Positions 49,279 through 63,316 of a stretch of DNA of 64,000 nucleotides are shown here, in pieces (position 1 is the stretch's first letter; each line of letters opens with the position of its first letter). Both the position numbers and the translations under genes were made by a program. Location of the stretch: positions 1,054,001 through 1,118,000 of the forward strand of contig JAWNGF010000002.1 of the NCBI GenBank assembly GCA_037039685.1, in the 5' to 3' direction. The DNA comes from Ceratobasidium sp. AG-K (lineage: Eukaryota; Basidiomycota; Agaricomycetes; Cantharellales; Ceratobasidiaceae). The notes under the pieces are model-generated. The model worked only from the letters and a program-made list of their open reading frames with translations, was not told where the DNA came from and ran no database searches.

Positions 49279-51134
49279 TTACATTATAACACAATCCTTA
49301 TCCTTCTTGGGCTTCTTCCCAGCCTCGGCCAGCTGCTCAGCGGTAACACCACTCTGCGAAATTCGCATATTTGCCATTTGATTCGTGGGAGGTTGTGAAT
49401 GTTGCTGATGCCCAGCTGCATAGACGGGTTGCCTCGTGTTTGCTTCGCGTCGTTGGCGTTCCTCGGCTTCTACCCGACGACGTTCATGTTCTTCCTCTTC
49501 GGCCTGTAGCCGACGTGCGATCTCAAAACTAAATGAAGTAGATCAATATGGGCAAACACTGATAGAAATTACAGAAATGGCATACTCTGATGCTTCAGTA
49601 GCAAGCGCCTCCACCTGTGCCTGTTCTCGTAACACCTGGTCTGCTGTGTGCCCAGCATAATCTCCTCCTGCAGTCCCAGTCGCCCTGAACCTTGAGTCCA
49701 CAAAGAACGAGCCAGAGCCATCCACGTCACACAGGCTCTGAAATCGCGATATTGTTAGCATCCTGATGTACGCCCCATAGCCAGGTCGCAACAGCCCGGG
49801 ACTTACCTCCCATGCAATCGCGCCCTCGTTGGCAAAGTTCGCGTCCGTCACTAGCGTCCAGAGCGATTGTTGTCCTTGCTCGTCGATTCGCTTGTAAAGT
49901 ACGCCCAGATGTGAATTCCGGAACAAGCACACTAATTCACGCGCATGCATCGCGTTGAATAACGACTCAAGGCCATGGTAAGTGAGTTGCGTGGGGTTGG
50001 ACTCCAAAAAGTCTCGAACGAGGAATGCTGGGTTGTATCAAGTAATTAGGCGGGGTGGCAGACGTATCCACGATTACTCACCTTCCTCGATCATTAGTCT
50101 TTCTTCCTCGCTCGTGGTTTCCGAAGGCTCGACCGAACCAGTTGCACCAGAACCTCCAGCACTTTCAACCATTCGTCCGCCCATGATTGCGTCGCAGTTA
50201 ACGATGAGGTTTGTTGCGGCATCGTAGTCCTTGACTTTCTCTAGCGCCGCAAACGACGGTGACTGTGGATCAACTAGCCAGCCGTGAACAAGTCGTACGC
50301 CAGAGAGGTCAAAAAGCGTCGGAGCGTGCGTTGAAGATGAAGGGGAGGTTGCGAAAGCAGAAAGCGAGGTGAATACAGGTTAAGATCCATGCCACCTGGA
50401 AGTCGAAGAGATAACACGTCAGAGAGTCAAATGCAGGAACCGCAGGTGCCGATACAGTTCGTAGGTATAGCCGTGTGATGCGACGGAAAAATTAACTATG
50501 TAAGAACATGGACCACTGTCTCGGTCAGCTGTAAACACTCACGTTGGGTATGCGGGAGTGTAGACAGCGCCTTGGCAAGATCATCGGAGGTAGGATCTAA
50601 CTGCGGAGACGCCAGTATGTGGTCTGCAACAAGTTCGGCAAGATATTCATAGCTGTAAAAGTATTCATACTCGTGTACTCTATGAAAATGTCAACGCATG
50701 ACACTCACCCGACACTCTTACGACCCGGCGGTTGTATAACAATATCCCCACGAAGAATTAAGATGTTACCTTCACAGAGAGGGATATTATCGGAGAGTCA
50801 TGCTTTAGCTGTGTTATTTAAACTCACATAAAGCAATTAATCCGCACGGTCCGTTCTCATTCTGGGTAATAATTTGTACAACAGGTCTGGTCTCATCGTC
50901 GGGTGGCCACTGAAGCTCTTTGAGCCTCCAAACATCAGCCGCGGACCGTCGAGCAGCTTCACGGTGCTCATTCCTCGGAACTTGTTGGGGGGTGGCAGTC
51001 TGGGGCGTGACACTCGGCTGCGGTGGTGGTTCATGTTGCTCGGTCTCTACGGCAGGAGGTTGATTTGGCGGCTGCTCAACAATTGGCGGTTGGGTATCAT
51101 TAGAAGATTCGGGATGGGGTTCAAGTTGGGTCAT
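49279..51134 (-). CDS. MINDY-family deubiquitinase with C-terminal CaaX box
   Basis: Predicted cysteine protease trimming K48-linked ubiquitin chains. The disordered Pro/Gln-rich N terminus (MTQLEPHPESSNDTQPP) is followed by the catalytic-Cys motif VVQIITQNENGPCGLIALC, continued over an intron as NILILRGDIVIQPPGRKSV. Later blocks: LFDLSGVRLVHGWLVDPQ, AFLVRDFLESNPTQLTYHGL, MHARELVCLFRNSHLGVLYK (containing the conserved ELxVxFRNxHFxT region), and LYTLVTD-like LWTLVTDANF. A Glu/Arg-rich helix (ARRLQAEEEEHERRRVEAEE) may bind ubiquitin (MIU-like). The C terminus is DKDCVIM, a CaaX prenylation signal; as I recall, human MINDY1/2 also end in a CaaX-like motif. Six or so introns. Seven or more conserved blocks in order make the call firm. 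Confidence 0.88.
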
Positions 51135-51690
51135 GGATGTGGTTGCTGGGATTGAGATGGCTAGCCGCGCTGCGGGAGCGGCGCAGACGGTGCTGCCAAA
51201 ACGGGCTGTGCTTTACTTCTATACAGGACCGCTTACGTTATTAGTCATAATTCCGGCATTTACAGCGCCTTGGGTTTCTGTAGCAGTCAATACACCATGG
51301 TAGCTCAAATCATGCGCATATTGTTACTCGTTTATAATCGTACTTCACTGCGAGTAATGGCTCGAATGCGACCACTCTATATAGCGAGTACGGGGATCGG
51401 ACAGCCCGTGTAAGGCATCGATGATCCTATGGCGGAGTCCTGGTTTGCAACTGACTATGATAATACGTGTACTATGTTGCGCGGACCATTTATCTAAATT
51501 CAGTATCGATCCAACACTTTACAGTCCAAGCAACTAAAAGCCCATGGATGCAAGCTACAGTCACTAATCCTCGATACATTTTGAACACTATTCATTGTTA
51601 TAAGTACAGTAATGCGACAGGAAAACATCGTTCAGAGGATTTTATGCAATTCAGTGGTGCTGTGTTTGATGCTCAGCCCTATCCGCCTTG
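51135..51690. other. Intergenic, about 550 bp
   Basis: Upstream of the MINDY gene and downstream of the mitochondrial-type small gene, both on the minus strand. No coding potential recognised. A short plus-strand ORF at 51467-51691 lacks any motif. Confidence 0.35.
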
Positions 51691-51729
51691 ACCTAAAGAA
51701 TCGTTAGCAACGTGAAGGCTCATAAACAA

Positions 51730-52490
51730 TCATATTCGACCCACCGCATCCTCGCTAGCCGTGTTGTGTGAAGCGCGGCGTGCTTGCTCGGCCCGGGCCC
51801 CCTTGTCGGATAGTGTACCCTGGGCATCCTCGGGGAGGGTAGCAGCAGCCTCTGCCAAAGCATCAGCTGCCTTCTTGGCCGTCTTTCCTAGGGCACCCAA
51901 TGGCCCATCGATAGTGTCTTTGATGGAGGGCGAACTGGTATGTTCTTGAATCGTCTCACTCCAGCTATTGGGGTGCTTCTTCTTCACGTATTCTATGGTA
52001 GAGCTCGCCATCTCCTCAGGCGATCCCTCAGCCTTGTCGGCCTGTTCCGAGATAACGATGGTCAGCCAAACGGAGTTGCGGGATTAAGTATGACGACATA
52101 CCTTAACATTGGCCTCTGAATCCGAAGCTAGGAGCTCGTTCCATCCTGGGGCATGCTTGTGCGCCGAGTGTTGCTCCCCACGAAGATTCTTTTGCTTCTC
52201 CTGCTCGAGGATCTTTGGTCACGAGTTAGTCCCGTCCGAATGTAGACACAAATACACGCCATGGATGCTAACCTCGGGGTCATTGCCATGCCTAGTGCTA
52301 GAGGGGGCGTTAGACTCTGTGGAAAGACAGACGTGTACAGTATGCACTTACGCAAAGCTTGAATATCTACAGGGTTTATGAGCGTGTTGAGCATGAGGAT
52401 TGGTTTGCGAAATGAAACGTACCTAGGGGTCGGCGCGACAACGACGCGGCGAGTGGCGCTGAGGGTAGGACGAATCGTACGAGTGAACAT
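51730..52490 (-). CDS. Small mitochondrial-type protein of unknown function
   Basis: The start at 52490 gives MFTRTIRPTLSATRRVVVAP, a clear mitochondrial presequence (Arg/Thr/Ser, no acid). Further exons carry ILEQEKQKNLRGEQHSAHKH and APGWNELLASDSEANVK, then SSTIEYVKKKHPNSWSETIQ and a helical Ala/Glu-rich tail (GALGKTAKKAADALAEAAAT). I do not know a function. The APGWNE-x-LAS-x-SEAxVKADK pattern recurs, in my memory, in small conserved basidiomycete proteins. The end is uncertain: the frame stops just after DAVGRI (about 51730). A small intron starting at GTGGGT could instead add VKADRAEHQTQHH and end near 51650. Confidence 0.6.
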
Positions 52491-52837
52491 GGCTGGTAGG
52501 TGAGAGTTGTGGTGCAACGGGCAATCTCCAAGAGGACCATCGCCTTTTAAACATTTGAAGAGCCCCGATTTGTAGAGGACCCCGGCCAACCATGATAGAT
52601 CCCAGGTTTGTTTGGACAATGACGAAGAGGGACGTCACTCAGAAGAGCCACGGCGCTTCAGAATATTAGCTAAGCGCCATCCACACGTGACCGAGACACA
52701 AGCCAGCAAAGGAGTGGGTCTCTTGTGATCACTCCACGATATCTTTGGCCAAATCTCTGCCCTTTGCAATTCTGGTTGCAAGGCAGTAAATTCCACCCGA
52801 CTCTTAGAACCAAACTACTTTTTCTTGTACTACCACT

Positions 52838-54311
<1,474 letters not shown>

Positions 54312-54757
54312 TAAACCTTTGTAGCTACATATTCATGCGCAATCATTATTTCTCCTTGTGTCTAAATTTGGACTTCGAATTGAGCATGCACATGAAAGGG
54401 CGTTCATGGGTTTCAAGATTCCAACAATTGATCGAAAATGCGCGCATCGATGGTCCTCCCACATTCTATACCCTGTGCGAGGCAGGCTGATAGGGGTCAC
54501 TGTGGGCGGTCTGAGTATGCGCCCACAGTAATAACCGCGCGTCCTTGGACTAAATAGGGCAAACTCTAGAGGAAATGAGCCATTAATATGAATTACTGGC
54601 CGGAGGCGGAAGGTACGCCGCGGAGTGCAATACATACGCCTTATGCGACAGACCCAGTGCAAGAACCAAAAAGTACAAACGATGGGCGAGACAACTTGAA
54701 TAAAAGTGAGCAGGCATTTCTTCAACCAGCAGCCTACTGCCTTGCTCAACTTTTGCC

Positions 54758-55081
54758 ATGTCTAGCTCCCTATACCAAACTCAATCCACACACACTCCCA
54801 GCTGCGCATCTACTGTGTGCCTGGTGCCTCACCCACAACGGGACTACGCTGCCACACTAGGCGACTTGGTATCAAAATACGGGTTTGTAGGGGCTCCCGT
54901 TCGCCCCACCACGGGCAAACAATCCTCGTCAACCAAAGGATGGAGGGGGGTCTTTTCGCGCCATGCGCATCGTGGGTGCCCCAAACAACCTGACATCTCG
55001 AGTCCCGAAATGACGAATACCGATTTTGGGACGTTGATGGACAAATACGGTGGTCAGATGCGCGTGCCGAATATGCTTTGA
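54758..55081 (+). CDS. Small uncharacterised protein, 107 aa
   Basis: Single frame from MSSSLYQTQ to a stop at 55081. It contains two related short blocks, ATLGDLVSKYGFVGAP and DFGTLMDKYGGQMRVP, about 55 residues apart, which suggests an internal repeat of the form x-hydrophobic-G-x-L-x-x-K-Y-G. Otherwise Ser/Thr/Pro rich. No family recognised. The repeat makes a real gene likelier than a chance frame. It sits between PP2A and the LYC1 pair. Confidence 0.5.
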   Translation: MSSSLYQTQSTHTPSCASTVCLVPHPQRDYAATLGDLVSKYGFVGAPVRPTTGKQSSSTKGWRGVFSRHAHRGCPKQPDISSPEMTNTDFGTLMDKYGGQMRVPNML

Positions 55082-55314
55082 ATTCTGGTAAGTTTTCTTG
55101 GGTCCGGCATTTGGCAAACAGCGATAATGACGTGCTGCAGTTGGCTCCGGTCTGGTTTTGTGTAATGAGATTCGTGTGTTTGTTGTGTCTTTAAACCTAA
55201 ATGTATGCGTGTCCCAACCGACAGTGGATTACACGCGTTCCTGACTAATTGAATGGAAGCGTGAGCCCGAAATCGTGTGACTCGTCCAAACCTATATTTG
55301 ACTACAATCTTGAC

Positions 55315-56625
55315 ATGGTGCCCTCGCTTGACAAAGTCATCCTTCGCCCCGCGACGCGAGATCAAGAGATTGAGTCGCGCAAGCTGACATCGGTGGCATG
55401 GGCCAAGTGGTATAATCTCGAGGAGTATTTACAGCACTTGGAATATCTTGATAAGTTGGATCATGCTGCGGGCGGGAAACTCGTTACTTGGTCAGTTCAA
55501 ACACATAATCGTCATGTTTTGGTTCTAATGTTAGTCGTATAGGGTGCTTGTTCCGACTGATGATCCTCACGGACTGGAGGTTTTGAGTACTTGCCAGACG
55601 TGAGTGGGAAGTGTCACCCTGACTCGCAGCCACCAAACTAATCTGCTGGAGGTATGTAGGTACCGACGAAACATACTTGTGCTTCCTGCGAACGAAACCA
55701 AGTTGGTCTCTGAGATCGGGTACGGCATTGCATCCGTGTTTACGCCACAGAAGTATCGGGGTCGGGGTTATGCATCGCGGATGATGAGCCTGCTACACTT
55801 TGCGCTTGCTAAGCCTGGTGGGGTTCCTCCATTCCCTCCGGGGTGGGGGAAAGAGCCTCCTACTAGGGTGAACAAGCCGGGATTGGTATCTGTGCTATAT
55901 AGCGGAATCGGTAATTACTATTCACGCTGCGCACCTGGAGATGGGGTTGGTTGGACTATCACTGGGGCCGATACCGTGGAATGGGTGGTACCCAGCGATG
56001 ATAGCGTTGGACACAACGCCAAGATCGCTCCTGGGGTCGAGCTGCTTTCATTAGAAGAAGCGATTTCCGTCGTCGCAGCCGATGCTCCCCTTGTTGAACG
56101 TGACCTGGAGTCTCAAGCTCCGTCTTCCCAAGTACACTTTACATTCGAGCCAACCGCAGGGTGGTGCTGTTACCAAATGGCCCGAGACCAAGGATGCCCT
56201 CTATACCTCGCTTCTCCTCCCCAGGCCTGGGGTGCGCGCATCAAAATTGGCGACGAGATTCACTTTATCGTTTGGACGTACCGTCCTCGACCAGAGAATG
56301 CTCGTAGGCTGGTGGTAGTCACTCTCCGTGCCTCTCCAAAGGCCTTCCCATTCCTTCTGGCTGCCGCGATGTCTGTAGCACAGAGGGAGAAGCACAACAT
56401 AGTTCAAGCCTGGAGATTGGATCAATCGCTGTTGCCAGCTATTAGAGAGACGGGGGGACAGATTCATGAGAGGACGGAGCAGTTGCCAGCGCTAAAATGG
56501 TACGGTCCGGAAGAGCTTTCGGGTGTTGCTTGGGAAGGGAATAACAAGTGAGTGTCGCAGTCGTTGACTTCTGTCTGTAAAGAAATGCGCTGCTAACTTT
56601 ATCACGCAGGCTGCATTGGTGTTGA
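55315..56625 (+). CDS. LYC1-type GNAT N-acetyltransferase (copy A)
   Basis: Related to Yarrowia LYC1, lysine N6-acetyltransferase of lysine catabolism. It starts MVPSLDKVILRPATRDQEIE and reads through ESRKLTSVAWAKWYNLEEYL, WVLVPTDDPHGLEVLSTCQT and YRRNILVLPANETK. The acetyl-CoA loop is GIASVFTPQKYRGRGYASRM (the Q/RxxGxG/A signature is KYRGRGYA). The C-terminal half carries GWCCYQMARDQGCPLYLASP and IHFIVWTYRPRPENARRLVV. A last intron after AACAA (56551-56609) gives the end NNKLHWC, the same in copy B. The first two introns split TWV and TYR codons cleanly. Substrate by homology only. Confidence 0.83.
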
Positions 56626-56843
56626 GCTCTGATTACTTGACAGGGTCAATATTTGCCATCAGTGTGACCCAGATTTGCCTCCTACATCCATGTCCAAAGC
56701 GTCTCTCGGGGTGTATGCGCAGCTCTACAAACGTTATAGTTGATATAATTGAAATATGCCCCGCCAAATGCACTTGGGAGTATATAGAACCCTAATTTCA
56801 ACTCGTCCGTCTGCATTATGGCAAGTTCCTGTTTGTCTACCCA

Positions 56844-58130
56844 CTAGCACCAATGCAACCTTTGCGACGACGATTAACCATTCAATTCGATTTCATAGAG
56901 GTGTATTATAACCACTCACTTGTTGTTTCCAAACCAGACGACCTCCCCAGGTTGGCCATACCATTTCATGGCTGGTAGATGTTCGCTCCTTTCGTAGGTA
57001 CGCCCTCCCAAACTCTCTGCCACTGAAGCAAGTGATTTATCTAGGTTCCAGGACTCGATCACGGTGTGTTGCTCTTCCCTACAGGCCCACCTCATTGCAG
57101 AAAATAGGTCCTGAAACGTTTCAGAGGTCGCTCGAATGTTCACAATAATGAGCTTGCGAGTCGGGGCCGTTTCATACGTCCATACGATAAAGTGCGTTTC
57201 GCCCTGGAAAGTCATGCGGGCCCCCCAGTTTTTGGGAGGGGAAGCCACGTATAGCGGGTGTTCATCGTCTCGGTGCATCTGGAAATGGCACCAAGCCGCA
57301 GTTGGCTGAAAAGCAAAGTGTATGCGCGATGAGGGTCCGTTAGATTCCAGATCGCGCTTGAAGAGATCGAAGTCGCCGGTAGCGACGTTCACCGCTTCGT
57401 TTCTTGATAACAACCGGACATGCGGAGGCGGGCCGACGTTGTCCTCGCCAATAGTCCATTCAGTCGTCGTGGGACTCACAATAGTCCAGCCGGTTCCCTC
57501 TCCTGGGGCACACCGCTCGTAGAATCTTCCCACGTCGCTATACAGGACCGAAACGGTACCCGGATGTTCGACTCGTGTAGGTGGGCTCGATCCCCATGCT
57601 GAAGGAAACGAGGGAACTCCATTGGGCTTGGCAATCGCAAAATGCAGTAAGCTCATCATGCGCCCCGCATACCCTTTGCCTCTGTATTTCACAGGTGTAA
57701 ACACAGAAGCAATCCCATACCCAACGGAAGAGACTGCAGCTGTTTCATTGGCAGGGAGGACAAATATGTCTCGTCGATACCTAGAGTAGATATCGGTAGG
57801 GAACTCAAGGTCCCGCCCCTTTAAAATTGATTACTTACGTTTCGCATGCACTCAAGAAATCCAAGGTCTCAGGATCATCTGCTGGCACCAACACCCTATA
57901 AACGTCCAAGAGATTTTTCAGTTCCAGATCACATGTCACTATTCCAGTCTCACCAAGCTATTAGCTTTCCACCTTTAGCGTGATCTAACTCCTCGGCCTC
58001 TTCGTCCCGCCGCAAGTATTGTTCGAGGGTGAGCCACTTGGCCCATTCTACGGAAGACCTTTTTCTGGCTTCGATAGTCTGTGCCTTTGACGCTGGCTTG
58101 AGCGTTAGCTGGTCGAGTGCAAGCGCCATG
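56844..58130 (-). CDS. LYC1-type GNAT N-acetyltransferase (copy B)
   Basis: Inverted paralogue of copy A, convergent with it, 3' ends about 220 bp apart. It starts at 58130 (MALALDQLTLKPAS...) and contains WAKWLTLEQYLRR, the YRRDIFVLPANET block, GIASVFTPVKYRGKGYAGRM, HFAIAKPNGVPSFPSAWGSS, RIHFAFQPTAAWCHFQMHRD and HFIVWTYETAPTRKLIIVNI. As in copy A, a last intron after AACAA restores NNKLHWC with stop at 56844-56846, so the intron position was inherited from the common ancestor. No broken motif seen. Confidence 0.83.
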
Positions 58131-58260
58131 ATTGTGGTTGAAGTCGAGAGATAAATATGGGCACGTGATTCATTTCTTATAGTGTCCTACAACTGGGTGC
58201 AGGCAAGTACAAACATTAAGCGCTTACAAGCTACATCAGCCCAAAGCGAACGTGCGTCCG

Positions 58261-61003
58261 CTAGGCCGCTTCGCCATTTTCTACCCCTAGCACCTGCCAC
58301 AGAACGATTTCCTGACCAAATGGTCTTCTTGATCCAAGCAAGCTCTGTGGTGCCTCGTACTTGTTTTTGGGCGCACGTACTTCCTCGACCACCTTCAAAT
58401 AAACACGTCCAACTCGCGCTAGAGCGGACTGGTGAATACTCGTGGCGATTCGTGGATTGGATGCCCGGAGGAGAGCAAGTCGAGGTGAAGAGGTCGGATC
58501 GAGTACAGAAAGAAATGCATCAAAGGATGTGAGTGCAGCCGTCAGTTCCGGAGCGGACGCGCTTGGTAGCCGAGACAATGGTTCCTTTGTGCGTGTAAGT
58601 TTTTTTTATTAAAGTTCCACAAATGGTTTGTACTCACATCGGGGTCTTTGGTGTTTATGCACTTGTACAAATCTTGGAGCCCAGACTCTGCGAGCATGTC
58701 GTCCAACTTCCCAGCCCGTATGTGATAAGTATATGCTACAGCGCAGAATGAGTGCTTACATGTTCGTCGATAAGGCTTGCCTGATACTCGGTGATTAGTT
58801 GGTCAAGCTCGGATGCCCTTGCAGCGGTAAAAGAAAATCCGCTCAATACTCCCTACCCAGCTACGATTAGAATGCATATATGTAGAACCAACTTAGACTC
58901 ACCTGAAGGTAAGTGAGGCAATTAATCATAAATATGGATGTCTCCCATTTCCCTCCTTTTTCGCGCAGACCAGCCATGCGTCGACACATTTCTAGCATTG
59001 GGTCTACCATTGCACCAAGTGTGGCGTCGAAATTCTGCATTCCACCGTCTGAGACAGCTCCGCCCTGATGCTCATCATGGAGGAGCGAGGAGTCATACAC
59101 GACCATGATCTCTTTGAGTACCTGGGTAGCATCGCGCAGGGAAGCTGGCGCAGCCAGATCATCGTCTGCAGGCTAGGTTTTGTGTGATCAGGATTGCGAC
59201 ATCTATCGTATAAGCCATAACCCACATGCAGAAAGCGTAGCAGACTGCGTCCGTGAGCAGCCAAGGTGTCGAAAAAGACAGTATATGCAACTTCAGTTAA
59301 CCTATTTATAGGTCCGTTTGCGTCATTGCTATTTGCGAGGGAATTACTCACTCTGTAAGCGCCCTGGATAAGATCGCCTCTTCACCGACGGTGCGCCTCA
59401 TAGTAGTCATGTAAAATTCGAGAAGATTTGCAATCTTATAGGAGGTGATGCTTCCCTCTTGGGATCGTATTGTTTGTTGTACTCGAACCTGAAAATGTTA
59501 ACACGCATCCGACGCGTTAAAACGTTATCACTACCTTGAGTGGTGTACAAAGCTTCTCAAGGTCCTCATCCATAAGTACCCGAATCCAAGATTCTTCTTC
59601 TCCGCTCTTTGGTTCCCGTACGCTGCCGACCATTCTTCGCTCCCCTTTGACGCCGAATAGTCCGTCTAAAAATTCACGTTCACCAGCCATAGCCTGACAA
59701 AACGATTAATGATTGGGGGACACATCAAGAATAAGCCATCGCACCTGGTGGACCCAGGCGAGCATATCACCAACGTATCGGGTTGGGTCATGCGCGTGAA
59801 GTTCAATGGGCCGAGGAAGCCCACTGGGTCCTCCACGAGTAAGAGCGGCAAGGAACGCGTTTAATAGCGTTGCTTGACGAACGGACGCAAGTACGTCCAA
59901 AGCCTCTCTACAAGCCGTAAGTATGCATATTGGATTCAATAATTACTCTTACTGTAAAAGAGCAGGTCTTTTTCTTAAGCGGCGTACAGCTTCAGTCATG
60001 ATCGGCTCAACCTCAACGTGGGCGTCGCGGCCAAGTTTTCTAAATTCAAACAAGCACCATCGCTGGAGCTTTTGGAAACCTTCTTCGAGCCTTTCCGAAG
60101 TGGATGACATTATATCTAGTCTATATGGGTATTTAATCACCCCTAGGACAATCCTCTACGAGTTACTTACCCGGCTTTTGTCTCGCCCCCTTCCCCGGTC
60201 ATCAAAACATGGCAATCCTCTCGAATACGTTCAAGCTTGTCCATAGAATCAAACATTCTTTTGCCGACTGGAACATCTCGGGATGTAATGGCCTCTAGTT
60301 CGATTGCGCTTAGGGTGAACCGATCTAGGAATAGTGTAATAATTTCCTGGCGGGTGTTTGTTGTTTGTTGTTGAGCGCGCAAACCCTCAGCACGCTCTAA
60401 CAAGTATTTGCATGACTGGTTAGTGGTCCTCAGGCGGGTTTCCATGGCTTCGCATTGAGAGTTCATGATTTGGACATGTTCTCTCAGCATGTCTAGTTTC
60501 TGTATGCTATTGAGTATGCGACTCGAGTTACAATTGAATATGCTCACCTTATCTACTTCAGCGAATGCTTCGAGGAATTTTCGACCCCCATCTGCTAGCC
60601 GTCCTTCAACATCGCGTTGGAGACTTTGACGGGCTCGTGCAGCAGTGGTACCTGCACCAGGCCCAACAGCAGCAGTCGACCGAGCCTTGCTTGGCCACTT
60701 CACAGCCCACGGATCGTCTTCGTCATCCACATCACTATCAGAGTCTCCTCCAGGTGTAATTTTGTTTTCGTGTCTAGTAGCTGGCGCATCCACTTCATTC
60801 TCGGGAGGGTAGTATTCGGCTAAAGTCTCAAATGCCTCGCAAGTAGAAGGGTCATCAAAATTGGCCCCTAAGACCTTATAGATACGCAGAGAGAGAGGAT
60901 TACGCGTCGTGGAGGGAGTATTTCCAGGTGCCTTGCGACTAGAGGGGCTCAGCGCGGGGGCGTTTAGCCTAGAAGGAGGCACAGCAGAGGTCGGGCTTGC
61001 CAT
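58261..61003 (-). CDS. COG6: Conserved oligomeric Golgi complex subunit 6 (COG6)
   Basis: Part of lobe B of the COG tether for retrograde intra-Golgi vesicles. The start at 61003 ([16 protein letters not shown]) leads to [20 protein letters not shown], then the helical N-terminal region [40 protein letters not shown] and [20 protein letters not shown], which is diagnostic for COG6. Later blocks: [76 protein letters not shown], and the C-terminal exon with [20 protein letters not shown]. Around ten short introns. The [16 protein letters not shown] block is the clearest family mark. The end at 58261 leaves 130 bp to the LYC1 copy B start. Confidence 0.9.
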
Positions 61004-61568
61004 ATAAATGGATTTGATGGCCAATGTCGACGACAAGTCAACGTTTACCATTGTTTACTACTATATTATATTTTCAATTATGAGGCAATTTCTCCTCAAA
61101 TAGGATCAAAATGTCGGTACATAAATAGTCGCTAGGTCGATGAACAGACCTGAGTACATGCAAGTTTATAAGAGAAAGGACTGAATCATAATTAGTATTT
61201 AATCTATGCGTTGAGTTACGTCGGTTTGCCTTGGTTGTCGCTCAATGGACTAAAATGTGCTCAGCACATGCTTGAGGTACTCGACAAACAACCGCGCTGA
61301 GGTACCTCATATATCGCTCTCGAAAATAAGCGACAAACGGGGGATCAAGGAAATTGAATTTAGGAACGAAATGTGACGTTGGCCGCATGGCCTTGTGAGG
61401 ACAAGGTAGTAATATTTGGTGAACACGGACCACAATCCTTTCTTATGGTCCACATCTGGTCTTAGGTAACAATACTGGCGGACGGAGATGCGAGTCGCGT
61501 CCTCCTCACGATAAATGTACAATCGTTCAAGGGGTTTCATGCTTGAACCACACCAAGCAATCATAACG

Positions 61569-63316
61569 TCAGCTCGCAATTCCGAACCTTTGCTTTATTT
61601 GGGAGACGACGTTTGGATCTCCGGTGTTCTGTGTGTACTTTGTGAGCAATGGGGAGTCGGCTTAGATATCACACACGAACCTTGGATAAATCATCACTAA
61701 TCTTGACGCATGGCACGCCCTCCACCGATGCAAGTTTAATTACCATATTTAAAGGCTTACTCTTCTCGCCGTTATCGAGTCGCTTGTAGTCATTGGTGAA
61801 GAAGGTGCCGATGCCAAAAGCACCTTTCAGGATCCATCAGTTAGAAAGAAACTGCCGGGAGAAAGCAAACTCACCAATAAAGCCCTGCTGATCAATCGCT
61901 TTCCGGATCTTTAGAGTAGTTTCTACATCCAAGCTGTCGGAGAAAACGATGACCTTTGTTCGGTGGTCGATCCCTAGGCGCTCGTAGACGGCCCGAGCCT
62001 TTGATATGAACTCAATTGGGTCGCCACTATCTTGCCGCAAGCCCCTCCAGCGTTTGGCACGTTCTACGTCCTCTTCAAAATTCTTGACGAAACACGTGAG
62101 TGGAGTTTAATCCCTCGGGGGTACTTCAGACCCACCTTGTTGAAGACATCAGTGGAGAAGGTATCTGTCAGAGCAATATGCAAGGCATTGGACTTTGTAG
62201 TCGGGTATGCTGACTCCCATAGGTCCAATGCAAGGCCATTTGCGTTCTCGTACCCACGAATTGCGGCAATCTAAACAATGTTTAAGCCCGGGCTTCCACT
62301 CGCGCGGAAGGTTAGACTCACGCCCATAATCCATTCACTTCAATGCGTTCGCTATCAGTAGGCGTACCGTACGCATCGAAGCGGACCTACTGAGCAATTG
62401 TCCCCATGGCGGCAAGTTTGTATTTCATAGCAAAGTGAGGCTATCGCCGGCGTTAGGACTGTCACCCGAAAGTAGGCTTGATCTCACTCACATTGCTCGT
62501 GCTTGTGAGCTTTCCCCGAGCACCCTCTCCACTGAATTGCTGATTACCCCGAATCAGACCCTGAAGCACCAAATCTTGGCCATGATAAGACCTGCGTCTC
62601 CGAGTTCCAAAATCACTAAATGAAACTCCAGCCTGGATCAACGTCTTGGCCTTTTGGTACGCGAGTTCTAAACTTATGTCAGATTACTAGTTTGCCGTCG
62701 GTCTAACCAACGTACCCTCTTGACCATCGTATGACCAGCCCCGATCTACTGTTAAAAAGAACGCCTCGCTGAGGACGGACATAATGGGAACTTCATAAAG
62801 TATCGTCTCAACCCAGAGTCCAGTGATGTCCATTGTGATGTATCCTTCTTCAACCTCTGCACCAGCTTGGCTTGTGACGTGGAGTTCCATTTTGACTTGT
62901 TCTTCTGGGCGAAGTCGAAATGAGCTAAGATACTTGATGTAGTCTTCCGTAAAGTAGGGGCAGTTGGCCCTCAGCCACTCAGCCTCCTCGGGTTTGAGTT
63001 GAAGTTCTGCCAGGCCTGCAGACAAATGCGCAAATTATGACAAGTAGGGCTAGCAAGTACCCACGATTTACGGACTGCTTTGCAAGGTTAAAGCAGTCGC
63101 GTGAGAATAGCATTTCTTTCGCTCGATTGGTAAATTTATAAGTGACGTTGGTTTTAGGAAAGTGTTGAAGAACAGCTTGTTGCATAGTAAGCTTACGATA
63201 ATGGCATACATAGTGAGCAATCGTTGTATGTGACTTGGCAAAACACTTACTTTGTACAGGTCCGTGTCCAGAATCGACCTTGGACGAAAGTCCGTGGTAC
63301 TTTCGAGATCCGCCAT
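61569..63316 (-). CDS. NPT1: Nicotinate phosphoribosyltransferase (NPT1/NAPRT)
   Basis: First step of the Preiss-Handler NAD salvage pathway: nicotinate + PRPP to nicotinate mononucleotide. It starts [22 protein letters not shown], continuing [20 protein letters not shown], the family N terminus. Then [55 protein letters not shown] (active-site GTRRR), [34 protein letters not shown] (the RxDSGD phosphoribose site) and [27 protein letters not shown] is the phosphate loop, and [18 protein letters not shown] follows. A last intron adds [19 protein letters not shown] and stop at 61569. About nine introns. All active-site blocks present. Confidence 0.9.
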
